Shown: positions 32,364 to 44,775, numbered from the stretch's first letter. The stretch: DNA of 64,000 nt from Porpolomopsis calyptriformis (GCA_951640195.1 OX621173.1:723780-787779), one strand, 5' to 3'. Notes: generated from the sequence alone by a model not told the origin. Program-made: numbers and translations.

Positions 32364-33008
32364 TCATCTAGGTCTACAAGAAGATGGAGATATATGGCTA
32401 CAGGTTATGGTTGATGTGGATACGTCCGATCGCGACATGTCCTCCTTGGTGGCTCCTGGATTCATCTCATTCGAAGGGTAGCTAGCGGTAATGCGTGACG
32501 AGGGCGACCCCTTTTGGTTATCCGCCTTCTTGACACCGGCGACACGGTATGGGTGGATACGTGCGCCTTTGGAGACGAGGTGCTCCGGATGTCGCTGCAC
32601 ATGGCGAAGGGCGGGTCCGAAGAGGAGGAAGGCTTGGCTGTGTTTGGGGGTTGGAGCGTCTCGAAGAGAGGGGGGAGAGGGAGGGGGAGAGGGAAGTACG
32701 AAGACGGCTGCTTGGGCGGATTCGAGAGTGGAGGGGGTGAGGTGGATGTTTGTGGGAGTTGTGCGGGGTGGGGGGAAGGATGGGGAGGGTGTGCGTGAGG
32801 AGGAGGAGGAGACGGGGGTTGGTAGCTGGCGGTGGTATGGTGATGAGTATGGTGTGTGTAGGAAGGGAGATGAGGAAGTACGGACTTTGGGGTCGTGAGA
32901 TGCGTGTCGCTCTGGAGAAGGGTATCTGAGATTCCTCTTGATTGAGATAGGGAGCCCGAGGGTGTGAAGGGGAGGGAGAGTTGGGCGTTGGGAGTAAGAT
33001 TTCGACAT
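32364..33008 (-). CDS. Ser/Pro-rich protein of unknown function (214 aa)
   Basis: Single-exon frame from the ATG at 33008 (MSKSYSQRPTLPPL). The N-terminal 115 residues are Ser/Pro/Thr-rich and likely disordered, including SSPYHRQLPTPVSSSSSRTP. A more ordered stretch follows with 'AFLLFGPALRHVQRHPEHLV' and 'SKGARIHPYRV'; the last 45 residues are polar. The ordered motif looks like a conserved element rather than random sequence, but I cannot name the family. It is divergent from SEC24, with 372 bp between the start codons. The high GC content makes overlapping frames long, so the exact C terminus is uncertain. Confidence 0.5.
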   Translation of the reverse strand: MSKSYSQRPTLPPLHTLGLPISIKRNLRYPSPERHASHDPKVRTSSSPFLHTPYSSPYHRQLPTPVSSSSSRTPSPSFPPPRTTPTNIHLTPSTLESAQAAVFVLPSPPPSPPSLRDAPTPKHSQAFLLFGPALRHVQRHPEHLVSKGARIHPYRVAGVKKADNQKGSPSSRITASYPSNEMNPGATKEDMSRSDVSTSTITCSHISPSSCRPR

Positions 33009-33380
33009 TGATACAAAATAGGGAGGGTTGGTGAGGTATAAATACAAACGGGGAATGGACCACCTGAGGCACCGAGGACCTGCCTTTAAGTGTGTGTGTG
33101 GGGTGGGGATGTGGTGTGGAGTGAAAGCGAGTCAGGATTTATAGGGTGAGGAGTCATTATCCAGCCATTGTGTCGGGAGACAAAAAGCGGCTGGAATGCA
33201 TTGTCTGGCTGAATCCTGAGATATGGTACGGGGAAACAATAATCGCCGTATTTGTGCATTGTTCTCCGGTCTCTTCGTTGTGCGGACAGGGAGGGACTTG
33301 ACTTGGACCCTCGAAAATGAGTGAGTGAACTCGACGGTTTTTGTTTGGTTCAAAGGCCAATGCCAAACAGGTGACTTGTC

Positions 33381-36300
33381 ATGTACCCCCACTCGAATCA
33401 TATACCACAACCTCCGCATAGCGCAGGGCATTCTTACCCGGGTACTCAATTTATCACCCTTGCTTTCGCACTCACCCATTTTTTTCCAGGTCTACGGTCA
33501 CACATAGAGCCCAGCCAGGTGCCTTCACCCGCTGACGTGATCGAGGCAGACCGACTAGAATGGTCCCTCCGAACGTTCATGACTCTCCCCGGACAGCATG
33601 TCCCACTCTCTACCACAGACTACGTGTCTATTGACCAAGGTGTTCTCGTCCCTACTCATCGACTCTGCGCGTCTTTCGCTAATTGAGTGTCGTCTTCGTT
33701 CCCTCTCCAAAAAAAAAATAAAACAAACAGGCAATTCGTCACCCAAATTCGTCCGCGTCTCCGCATGGAACCTCCCCAGCAGCTCTAAACTCGCCGGGGA
33801 GTGCGAAATACCCCTCGCGGCCGTCTTCCAGCCATTCGTAGACCAGGATCCGAACGAGGAACCTGTCCCGCTCGTCGACACTGGAGAGACGGGCCCGGCC
33901 CGATGCGACAAGTGCAGGGGATACATCAATCCGTGGTGTACATGGGTGTCTGGTGGCATGCGATGGAGATGCAATCTATGTAACCACGAAACAGAAGGTT
34001 CCGTTCCCCGCTCCCCATCCATTCTCTTCCCCCCTCTTATTACATCTCGCAGTTTCTTCAGATTACTTTTGTAATCTAGACGCCAACCTCATGCGACTAG
34101 ATCACTTACAGCGGCCAGAACTCAATAAAGGAACCGTCGATTATGCAGTCCCAGAGACGTACTGGGCAGTCAATCCTCCCGCAAAAATTTCCGCATCATA
34201 TTATTCAGTGGAACTTCCACCGCCTGGCCCTCGAAGACCGCTGCCCATGGATTATCTGATAGCGATCGACGTTTCAATGGATGCTGTTCAGTCAGGCTTT
34301 GTGGCTGCAGCCTGTGCTTCGCTGCGCAGAGTCTTGTATGGCGGAACCGGGGAGGACGGTTCGCCTCTTGAGCCTTGTTTTCCTGACAAGTCTCGGATAG
34401 CGATCCTCTCCTTTGACCGGACACTGCACTTTTACAATCTTTCCGTATGTTTTCACCGCTAGGAGGGTTCTTCACCTGCTGACCTTCCTTTTCTGCAGCC
34501 ACATCTCCAACAAGCACCGATGATGGTCTTGTCAGACATTGACGAGATGTTTATACCATTAAGAGACGGGCTGTTCGTTCACCCATCAGAGTCTCGGTTA
34601 GTCGTACACTGGTCCTCATTTCACCTTCTAAATTCACTAAAGTCTTCCAACCCAGGACCGTGATTGAAGATTTATTGCAAGCCCTTCCACAACGGTATGA
34701 GAGTTCGGTGGTAAGAGACGCTGCCCTCGGCGCGGCGTTGAATGCATCCCTAGCCGCCCTCGTGCGTCACTTTTTCAGCCCCACATGCGGTTCTCATCTC
34801 CGTTGACCCATCATTCGCAGGCAGGCCGTGGCGGCCAAGTGATCGTGTTCCAGGCCACCATCCCGGTGGTCGGTCCCGGCGGTCTCCCTCCTGTCTTCGA
34901 CGAAGACAAGCTGTCTGGGACGGACGACGAGAAGGACTTGTTCGCCCCCCGGAACAAGTTCTGGAGAAACATCGGCGAAGAATGTGCCGAAGAAGGCATT
35001 GGGCTTAACATGTTCCTTGGGATGAGCCAGATGATTGACATCGGTTCCATCGGTAAGTTTGCCTGTTTGTTGTGCGTGTTTGAGATATATTGAAGCAGAT
35101 CAAAAGGTATCGTGTCGTCAACGACAGGGGGAGAACTCTTCTTTCATCCCCGGTTCGATCCATCTCGCGATGGGGCCACCGTAACATCTCAGCTGCAACG
35201 ATTAGTTAGCCGCACGACGGTGTATAACTGTATGATGCGGGTACGATGTTCCAATGGTCTCGTCCCCTTCTCCCCGCAACCTCCCCCGTTCCAACCAATC
35301 TCATGCCCCCTTTTTTGTTTTGTTTTGTTTTTACTTTCGGTCTTCTTTCTTGGTTTGTAGGTCTCCGCGTGACGGCGCATTACGGCAACTTTCACCAACA
35401 GTCGGTGACCGACCTGGAACTCGGCACGCTAGACGCCGACAAGGCCGTCTCCGTCTCCCTCGAGGTTGCCGCGCATAAGCTGGACGAGCGAGAGCATGCG
35501 TATCTGCAGTCGGCGGTGCTGTACACAACCGTGGAGGGGCAGCGCAGGGTGCGGACGTGCAATCTTGCGCTCCAGGTCGCTTCATTGGCGGGTAGTGTCT
35601 TTAGGTTTGCAGATATGGACACTGTTGTTTGTCATTTGGCCAGAGAGTGTAAGTTCTTCCCTACACGAGAGAACCTGTTATGAGATTGACGCTCGTTTTG
35701 TCATTATTGGCCCTCAGCTATATCCTACATGGCCACTCAACAGCTCGCACATATTCGGGAGGATCTGACCGAGAAATGCTCTGCGATTCTTCTAGGGTAT
35801 CGACGCAATTGCGCTTCCGCCACAAGACAGTCGCAGGTCAAATTTTGCCTTCAATACCTTAGGCAAGCTCACATTTATTATCCAGTTGGTCTTACCCGAG
35901 GCACTCCGAGCGCTGCCATTATACACACTTTCTCTTTTAAAATGCAAACCTCTCAAAGGTCAGCACCATTTCCCGATGTCCGTGACCAAGACTGGGTGCT
36001 AACCAACTCGAACCTCGGTTCAAACAGGCCGCAATGTGTCAGCCGACGTCCGGAACTATTACGCCCACAGGATGCGGTCAATGAGCGTCCGCAGTCTCAT
36101 CCAGCACCTCTACCCGCGGCTGCTTGCCCTGCACGACCTCGACGACCAAGCTGCTTTGCCTGATCCGACGACTGGCCAGATCACGATTTGGCCGGCCATT
36201 ATGCGGGATACGTATGTTTATATGGAACCAAACGGTATCTACCTTATAGGTAAGAATAGGCCAGCGAGCAAGCGAACCTACATTCCTCTCCCCCGAAGTC

Positions 36301-36835
36301 GTTGCGTTCTTTTTTTCTCATAAAAGACTTTTGCAGATAATGAAGAAGTTATGATCCTTTGGATCGGATCTGGTGTCTCTCCACCGCTCTTAAAGGACCT
36401 TCTGGATGTAGACGAAGTTATGAATATCAACCCCCACCTCGTGAGCATAATTTTAACCCTTCGTATAGTTTATATTTCCATGTCTGATCCCATATGTTCG
36501 TTGCTGTTCGTTGAAAAAAAAAAAAAAAAAAAAGAGTCAGCTTCCCGTTTTACCAACCCGGTTCTCGGCTCAAGTACGAAACATTCTCACACACCGACAC
36601 ACGCAACGCGGTCGATCGCTTAAGCTGCTCATCGCACGACAAAATCTCGACGCTGCCGAAGTAGAATTCAGCGACATGCTCGTCGAGGATCAGAACAACG
36701 CAACGGTGTCTTATATCGATTGTAAGTTTCTCCAATCTACTTTCCCTGCCAAGTGGTCCTCACTGTTCCTTCTTCTTTCTTTTAGACCTGACCGTTATTC
36801 ATAAACAAATTACTCACGCTGTGAGTGGGCTGTAG
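33381..36835 (+). CDS. SEC24: COPII coat subunit Sec24 (830 aa, 15 exons)
   Basis: Exons: 33381-33441, 33490-33639, 33731-33997, 34053-34444, 34499-34596, 34656-34761, 34821-35052, 35107-35256, 35361-35648, 35718-35836, 35886-35958, 36028-36249, 36337-36440, 36541-36721, 36786-36835. Sec24 binds cargo signals and pairs with Sec23 in the COPII coat at ER exit sites. Visible domains: zinc finger with [11 protein letters not shown] and [10 protein letters not shown] (four Cys), the trunk start '[19 protein letters not shown]', '[17 protein letters not shown]', the beta-sandwich '[15 protein letters not shown]', the helical part '[20 protein letters not shown]' and the gelsolin-like end '[19 protein letters not shown]'. 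The N-terminal disordered tail is only about 20 residues, much shorter than usual, so an upstream exon may be missing. Its last exons are repeated twice further right. Confidence 0.88.
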
Positions 36836-38373
36836 CCTTTGTCCTTATTATGCATGTCCCTTTCGCTGATAATTCATTTGTTTGGGATAATCTCGTTAGC
36901 TCGAGACAGGAGGATATCTTCCGACTTCCTCATCCCTGCGAGGTTCACCTTGGTAGCCACCGTCTGTGTTCCGGCAGACGTTCAGCGAAAAAAGTCTTTC
37001 TTTAGGACGGTTCTGCGACGGGGTTTTTATTTGAAGCTTGTTCGTCTCGGATGATAACTGTTCTCGTGCTAGTGTATTCTTATCCGATGCGGTTTTTACT
37101 TTTATACTGGGTACGCTTCTGTTGCGGGTTCAAGTGTCCACGACAAATCCAACACCATCAACGCATTTATTACTTTGCCACCATCGGAACTTTATGCGTA
37201 GACTCCTTCGTCCTGCTCCCGTGGCAGCGCTCGTGTCAAATGCTCGCTTTGAAGGTAACACAAGACAGCGCCTCGGCAACCATTCTGCTTGATGCCCATA
37301 GATAGAAGTTGTTGGTGAAGTTCGTCAGATAAAGCCTCGCAGGTGAGCGAATACATGAGCTACTATTCCAATTATTCGCGCAAGGACTTCGTAATGTCCA
37401 GAGCTTCGCACGGTTGGCCTCGTCGTCGAGCTCGTTATGCTTGAATGATACGACTGAGTGGAATGGGAAATGTCGTCACTGGAGTTTATCATGAGTGAAA
37501 TAAACAACTGTGAAGAAGAGCAAGATCTTACACTGTGCGATGCTATTTAATGCTTGGATTAGACGATCCTTCGAAGGTGCAATGGGTCCAAGACAGGACA
37601 AAAGGGGCGGCGCTCGGTGTGGCCATGCGGATAGATCGGCATCAACCACGGTTTCAATTTTAAAGACAGCTTAGATGGCAGGTAGCTTTACTGTGTTGCA
37701 AATGACGAAGGACTAGTTCAGAGGATCGAAGGTGTTTGTGAACAGGACTTGGAGGTGGTGTGGATGGATGATGCCCACTTCGATTTCACTTTTGCCTATC
37801 CGTTGGCATTATGCTCAACAGGATGCGCTACCACTGGTACCCATCCTTTAAACCACCCCAATGCCATTGGGGTGGTTTAAAGGACAGGTTGGACTACAGG
37901 CAGACTGAAACATAATGACTAGCATTGTCAATAACAGGGAGCTTGGAATGGTTATCCGAGAGCGGGTGCTGTGGAGAAGCCGTTGTGTCGATGGAGGTGA
38001 CCCAGTGTGATCGGATTGGGGGGAGATGAATGAAAAATAAGGTATGCTTAGGTTGTTTGGATCCGTGGTGATCGCGGGGTCAGGAGGGTCAGGAAAGACG
38101 ACAGGGTCACGGTGACCCATCTTGAAGCTGGTAGACGATAGAGTGTGCTTGTTACAGGTTTTTGCATGCTAAGTATTGTTCGCGCGACTGGCCTTTCCAG
38201 ATTGTATGGTGGAGGCGATGGCGAGTTGAGGGGGCAACATACTTATTCCGAGTTGGGTAGAAAAGTGGAATTCGTCAACTTGGAATTCATCATGTAGTAT
38301 CGCCTTATGCCCATTCTGAGTTGCACCAAAGGACTGTTAAACCATCCCAGTCTTTAAGTAAGCTTGAATATCG
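36836..38373. other. SEC24-NLR1 intergenic spacer
   Basis: No gene seen. The first 430 bp recurs downstream of both SEC24 fragments, and 37890-38120 recurs at about 50110-50340, so the spacer belongs to the duplicated unit. A perfect 20-bp-arm palindrome lies at 37844-37884. Confidence 0.6.
37844..37884. repeat. Perfect 41-bp palindrome
   Basis: Arms 'tcctttaaaccaccccaatg' (37844-37863) and its exact inverse (37865-37884) around a single C. The structure could form a very stable hairpin in RNA or a cruciform in DNA. No partner copy was seen in the other two units. Confidence 0.85.
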
Positions 38374-41300
38374 TCAGGGGCAGGTATACAAAAAGGCGTA
38401 GTCCTGGTCTGTTGGAATGTCATCCTGAGCAAGCAGCAGGTCCACGATGGCACGATGGCCATTCTCAGCGGCATATAAAAGGGGTGTTCGACCATCCCAG
38501 TCCTCTGAGGTCGCTCGAACATCACCCCAAGCTAGCAGCAGTGTCACTATGGCATCACGTCCATCCTCAGCCGCATATGAAAGGGGTGTTCGACCCACCC
38601 AGTCCTCCGAGTCTGCCTGAACATCACCCCGAGCTAGCAGCAGTTTCACGATAGCGCTATGCCCACGCTCAGCCGCATATGAAAGTGGTGTTCGACCATC
38701 CGAGTCCTCCAAGTCTGCTTGAACATCAGCCCGAGCTAGCAGCAGGCTCGTGATGGCATCATGCCCACTCCCAGCTGCATACGAAAGGGGTGTTCGACCA
38801 CCCGAGTTCTTCGAGTCCGCTTGAACATCATCCCGAGCAAGCAGCAGTTCTACGATCGCATCATGCCCCTTCTCAGCTGCATATGAAAGAGGTGTCCGAC
38901 CATTCGAGTCCTTCGAGTCCGCTTGAACATCATCCCGAGCAAGCAGCGGTTCTACGATCGCATCATGCCCCTTCTCAGCTGCATATGAAAGAGGTGTCCA
39001 ACCATTCGAATCCTTCGAGTCCGCTTGAACATCATCCCGAGCAAGCAGCAGTTCTACGATCGCATCATGCCCCTTCTCAGCTGCATATGAAAGAGGTGTC
39101 CGACTATTCGAGTCTTTCGAGTCCGCTTGAACATCATCCCGAGCAAGCAGCAGTTCTACGATCGCATCATGCCCCTTCTCAGCTGCATATGAAAGAATAG
39201 TCCGACTATTCGAGTCTTTCGAGTCCGCTTGAACATCATCCCGAGCGAACAGCAGCTTCACGATGGCACCACGCTGATTCTCAGTTGCATAAGAAAGGGG
39301 GGTTCGCCCATGCATGTCCTTCGAATCCACTTGAACATCGCCCTGAGAAAGCAGCAGCTTTGCGACCGCATCATGCCCCCACTCAGCTGCATATGAAAGA
39401 GGTGTTCGACCATTCGAGTCCTTCGAGTCTGCTTGAACATCATCCCGACCAAGTAGCAGCTCCACGACAACATCATGCCCATTCCGGGCTGCACACAAAA
39501 GGGGTGATCGACCATACGAGTCCTTCGAGTCCGCTTGAACATCATCCCGAGCTAGCAGCAGCTTTAGAATGGCATCGTGCCCCTTCTCAGCTGCATATGA
39601 AAGGGGCGTTTGACCATACTCGTCCTTCGAGTCTGCTTGAACATCGTCCCGAGCAAGCAGCAGCTTTAGAACAGCATTGTGCCCCTGCTCAGCTGCATAC
39701 GAAAGGGGTGTTTGACCATTGGAGTCCTTCGAGTCCGCTTGAACATCATCCCGAGCAAGCAGCAGGCCCACGATCGCAACACCTCCACTGCCAGCTGCAT
39801 AAGAAAGGGGTGTTCGGCTACGCCGGTCCTTCGAGTCCGCTTGAACATCATCCCGAGCAAGGAGTAGCTTTGCGATGGCATCACGCCCCCTCTCAGCTGC
39901 ATATGAAAGGGGTGTTCGATCATTCGAGTCCTTCGAGTCTGCTTGAACATCATCCCGAGCAAGCAGCAGCTTTGCGATGGGATCACGCCCCCTCTCAGCT
40001 GCATATGAAAGGGGTGTTCGACCATTCGAGTCCTTCGAGTCTGCTTGAACATCATCCCGAGCAAGCACCAGCTTTGCGATGGCATCACGCCCCGTCTCAG
40101 CTGCGTATGAAAGAGGAGTTCGACCATTCCAGCCCTTCGAGTCTGCTTGAACATCATCCTGACCAAGCAGCAGTGCTACAATGGCATCATGCCCACTGGC
40201 TGCATACGAAAGGGGTGATCGACCATACGAGTCCTTCGAGTCCGCTTGAACATCATCCCGACCAAGCAGCAGGCTTATGATGGCATCATGCCCATTCTCA
40301 GCTGCATACGAAAGGGGTGTTCGACCATTCGAGTCCTTCCAGTCTGCTTGAACATCATCCCGACCAAGTAGCAGCTCCACGACAACATCATACCCATGCT
40401 GAGCTGCACGTGAAAGGGGCGTTCGACCATGCCTGTACCTCGAGTCTGCTCGAACGTCATCCCGAGCAAGCAGCAGTTTTATGACGACATCATACCCATT
40501 TTCAGCTGCATATGAAAGGGGTGTTCGACCATTCGAGTCCTTCGAGTCTGCTTGAACATCATCCCGAGCAAGCAGCAGCTTTGCGATGGCATCACGCCCC
40601 GTCTCAGCTGCGTATGAAAGGGGAGTTCGACCATTCCAGCCCTTCGAGTCTGCTTGAACATCATCCTGACCAAGCAGCAGTGCTACAATGGCATCATGCC
40701 CACTGGCTGCATACGAAAGGGGTGATCGACCATACGAGTCCTTCGAGTCCGCTTGAACATCATCCCGACCAAGCAGCAGGCTCATGATGGCATCATGCCC
40801 ATTCTCAGCTGCATATGAAAGGGGTGTTCGATTATACGAGTCCTTCCGGTCTGCTTGAACATCATCCTGACCAAGCAGCAGTGATACAATGGCATCATGC
40901 CCATTCCAAGCTGCATACAAAAGGGCAGTTCGACCATCCGAGTCTTTCGAGTCCGCTTGAACATCATCCCGAGAAAGCAGCAGTTGTACAATGGCATCAT
41001 GCCCACCACTGGCTGCATACGAAAGGGGTGTTCGACCATACTCGTCCTTCGAGTCCGCTTGAACGTCATCCCGAGCAAGCAGCAGGCTCACGATGGCATC
41101 ATGCCCACGACCAGCTGCTTCCAAAAGGGGTGTTTGACCATCCGAGTCCTTCAAGTTCGGTTGAAGATCACCCCGAGCAAGCAGCAGGCTCACGATGACA
41201 CCATAACCACCACTCACTGCATACGAAAGGGATGTTCGACCATACGGGTCCTTCGAGTTCACTTGAACATCATCCCGAGTAAGCAGCAGCTTTACAATGG

Positions 41301-43335
41301 CAACGTGCCCATCCTCAGCTGCATACAAAAGGGGTGTTCGACCATATGAGTCCATCGAGCCCGCCCGAACATCATCCCGAGCAAGCAGCATCTCTGTGAC
41401 AGCATCATGCCCATTCTCAGCTGCATACGAAAGAGGACTTCGACCATGGGTGTCTGCCTTGTCTGGATCCACCTGACTGTCAAGTTCGCCGCGGACAATA
41501 TCCACCAACCCCCAGTAAGCAGGAATATGGACGTTCGAAAAATCTCTGGGAAAATACCAATGCCATTTGTCGTCATCCAACATAACTTGACTGGCACATG
41601 CAACTTTGGATGAATTCCCAAGGAAACCCATGGCCAAGTTTATGATACTCTTTTGGTGTCGACGTGCATGAAGGCCCCAGTTCCGTGCTGCATAATGAAG
41701 AAGAGGGTTGTCTTTCAAGAGGGATTTGAACTCGGCCTTGTCATTGCAGTAGCCACGAGCAAATATGTGAAATGAAAGATACGTGAGACATGTTGCTGCA
41801 ATTGATGCCTCAGCATTCGGAAATCGAGATTCTCGTTGAGTCTCAAAATACTCCTGAGTCGTGTAGTCTGCATAGAATCCATATTGAACATAATAAAAGA
41901 TCAATGATTGTTCTACTCACGAGCAAGGCGCACGACGTTCTCTTGCTCGTCAATCACAACAAGTCCCGCACACACAGAAGTCAGCTTCGCTTTAAAGACG
42001 AGAGCTCGATCGTTTATCGCTGTCATGTTGGGTGAGACAGAAACCGCATATCGAAGCTCTTCAACAGACAATGGTCGGGTCGCATATACAATCCATGACA
42101 GGACCCGTATCGCCAAGTCTCTTGTGCTCGTTTGTTGTTCGATTCGTTCCATAGCTTCGTCGTAAATTTTACCTATCTCATCTGGAAGATTATTCAGGAC
42201 ATGGACCACAGCTTCTTCGTTATCCTGTTCTGAAAGTGCGTTCATATGCAAGCGCGCTAATAAAAACCTTCCCACGAGGTCAAATGAGAAGTATTCATAG
42301 ATTGGAGATGCTCACATGCCCCTGGCGCTGTCAACAATTCGTTCCGCGGCAACAGCTTGTAAATGGACCAAATGCGGAAAATCAGCAAGCTGATTTTGGA
42401 CATATTTTGCTATGTCTTCATCAGTCGCAAGAATACGGAGCCGCTGTGCATCGCGAAAGTGCTGTTCGATCAAAGGAAGGTCGCGCGACGTCACCATCAA
42501 CTTGATGCATCCAGAGAGAGATCGGAGAGCCTTTAACAGGTTTATCCTACATTTGTTGTTCTCGGAACATTCGTCCAGGGCATCCACTACAACGAATACT
42601 TTGGCATATGTCTTGATTTCCACCTCCAACACGTTGATGAGTTCATCGAGCGTGGGGGATGTATTTTTGACTTTGTGACGATCATGACACGACTTGATGT
42701 TCTTAGATATTGAAGGACGATCTTGGACGATCTGCTTGAGTAGACTTGCGATAAGGTTGGTGGCTGTCTGCGTGGTCTGCTCTTTGTAGTTGCAGTATAT
42801 GAATACGATCCCCACATTTTCGCCTTGGAAGAACGTTTGGAGATGGTCTACAACAGCGGATCTAAATAGAAGCTGCGATTAGTCTTGAGTCGAGGATCGA
42901 CGCAGACAATGCCATTACGCAATAATCGTTTTCCCTGCGCCAGCTGTACGAACAATTATCAATGGAGTTGGAGTCACAGAGATAGATACATCATACGATT
43001 TCCGGGACACCATAATGTCTGCGATGTTCCATCACGCCAATCCAGGAATATTGGAGATTCAAGCAGCCAATTTCCCGTCCCTGGTTCATGGATCTCGAAA
43101 AATTGGCTCTGTGACGCATGGAAGTTGAGAGGGGATAACCAGAGTGCTATGTTGTGATGCTCTGAATCTTGTCATTTAATTCATAGGTTCGAAAATTGAA
43201 GCCTGATCACTCACCATTATCGCAACTGGAGTTGAAATGATTGATAAACTGATCTCGAGCAACGATGTTGACTCTTTGGTTGTTATCGAGGCTAATATTT
43301 TGTGCGTGAATCATAGGACGAGGGATGCCGGCCAT
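38374..43335 (-). CDS. NLR-like NACHT-ankyrin protein 1 (1567 aa)
   Basis: Six exons: 43335-43215, 43167-42997, 42943-42919, 42861-42316, 42267-41921, 41867-38374. The first exon (40 residues) has the short NIS...VNIVARDQFIN motif, like segments often found before NACHT in Agaricomycetes. The NACHT domain starts with Walker A 'GNPGAGKT' at residues 96-103 and has Walker B 'VFVVVDALDE' near 194-203, plus a 'LMVTSRDLP' sensor strand and a winged-helix-like 'YDEAMERIEQQ...VLSWIVYATRPLS' region. After 'RLAHYTTQEYFE' (residue 404) comes a linker, then about 30 ankyrin repeats of 34 residues with consensus 'GRTPLSYAAENGHDAIVKLL'. Blocks 7-9 and 12-14 are almost identical, as are repeats 23-26. Likely a cytosolic recognition receptor; ligand and output domain unknown. 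Confidence 0.85.
38400..41450 (-). repeat. 102-bp ankyrin-coding tandem repeat array, NLR 1
   Basis: About 30 direct repeats of 102 bp (one is 99 bp twice over, lacking one codon) inside the last exon. Many neighbours are nearly identical at DNA level, including third codon positions, which points to recent unequal exchange or gene conversion. Confidence 0.85.
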
Positions 43336-43450
43336 TCTTTCGGTGGTGAGAGTTGATGGATTGATAAGAGGTCTTGAACTCAAATCGTCAGTTGCAACTG
43401 AGCGCGTACACACACAAGTCACTCCGACCTCACATTAGCTGAGACTCAGA

Positions 43451-44775
43451 GCGTTTGCCATTGTATACACTTTCACTTTTAAAACAAAAACCTCTCAAAG
43501 GTCAGCACCCTCCTATCTTCCGATTCCCGAGACCAAGACTAGGTACTAACCATCAACTCGGCCTTGGTTCAAACAGGCCGCAATGTGTCAGTCGATGTCC
43601 GGAACTATTGTGCCCACAGAATGCGGTCAATGAGCGTCCAGCAGTCTCATCTAGCACCTCTACCCGCGGCTGCTTGCCCTGCACGGCCTCGACGACCAAG
43701 TTGCTTTGCCTGATGCGATGACTGGCCAGATCACGATTTGGCTGGCCATTATGCGGAATATGCACGTTTATATGGAACCAAACGGTATCTATCTTATAGG
43801 TAAAAACAGGCGAGCGAGCAAGCGAACCTACAGTCCTTGGATTTTTGGTTTTCTCACAGGAGACTTTACAGATAATGAGGAGGTCATGATCCTTTGGATC
43901 GGGTCTGGTGTCCCTCACAGCTCTTAAAGGACCTTTGGATGTAGACGAAGTTATGAATGTCAACCTCCACCTCGTGAGTATAATTTTAACCCCTCAAATA
44001 TTTCTATCTCTGATCCTGTATGTACGTTGGAAAAAAAAGAGTCAACTTCCTGTTTTACCAACACAATTCTCGACTCAAGTACGAAACGTTCTCACACACC
44101 AACACACGCAACGCGGTTGATCACTTAAGCTACTCATCGCACGCCAAAATCTCGACGCTACCGAAGTAGGATTCAGCGACATGCTCGTCGAGGATCAGAA
44201 CAACGCAACGGTATCTTATATCGATTGTAAGTTTCTCCAATCTACTTTCACTGCCAAGCTGTGGTCCTCATTGTCTCTTCTTTCTTTTAGACCTGACCGT
44301 TATTCATAAACAAATTACTCATGCTGTGAGTGGGCTATAGCCTTTCTCCTTATTATGCATGCCCCTTTCGCTGATAATTCATTTGTTTCGGATAATCTCG
44401 TTAGCTCGAGAAGGGTGGATATCTTCCGACCTCCTCATCCCTCTGAGGTTCACCTTGGTAGCCACCGTCTTTGTTCCAGCAGACGTCCGTCGAAAAAAAG
44501 TCTTTCTTTAGGACGGTTCTGCGACTGCGACAGGTTTTTATTTGAAGCTTGTTCGTCTCGGATGATAACTGTTCTCGTACTTGTGTATTCTTATCCGATG
44601 CGGTTTTTACTTTCATACTGAGTACGCTGCTGCTGCTGATTCAAGTGTCCGCGAAAAATCCAACACCTTCAACGATTTATTAGCTTTGCCACCCTCGGAA
44701 TTTTGTCCCCTTCGTCCTGCTTCTATGGCAACGCTCGTGTCAAATGTTGGCTTTGAAGGCGACATAACACAAAGC
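43451..44775 (+). pseudogene. SEC24: SEC24 3' fragment, copy A
   Basis: Matches SEC24 from exon 11 through the 3' flank (35886-37266), with recognisable exons 11-15 and introns. It begins 5' of exon 11 with a short deletion relative to the parent. An extra base in the exon 12 equivalent ('gtccagcagtctc' for 'gtccgcagtctc') shifts the frame, and no upstream SEC24 sequence exists, so it cannot make Sec24. It begins about 115 bp from the NLR 1 start codon, facing away from it. Confidence 0.8.

Larger units (their letters stand above)
35868..43440. repeat. Tandem segmental unit 1: SEC24 3' end plus NLR-like gene 1
   Basis: Left copy of a unit repeated at 43441-49030 and 49031-54260. Each unit starts inside or next to SEC24 intron 10/exon 11 and ends at the 5' flank of a minus-strand NACHT-ankyrin gene. 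The homology covers SEC24 exons 11-15, the SEC24 3' flank, parts of the spacer before the NLR gene, and the NLR gene itself. Confidence 0.8.

Noticed and set aside
39285..40280. Long plus-strand frames across the ankyrin array (331 and 408 codons at 45337-46563) with SSPSSLLEHHPEQAA repeats
   Set aside because: They are antisense shadows created by the 102-bp coding repeat, whose length is divisible by three; they start and stop arbitrarily and have no independent motif.
38400..41450. Possible CRISPR-like or satellite array
   Set aside because: The 102-bp repeats have no spacers and encode a continuous ankyrin frame in a eukaryotic gene.
43451..44775. Second functional SEC24 gene
   Set aside because: It lacks exons 1-10 and carries a frame shift in the exon 12 equivalent.
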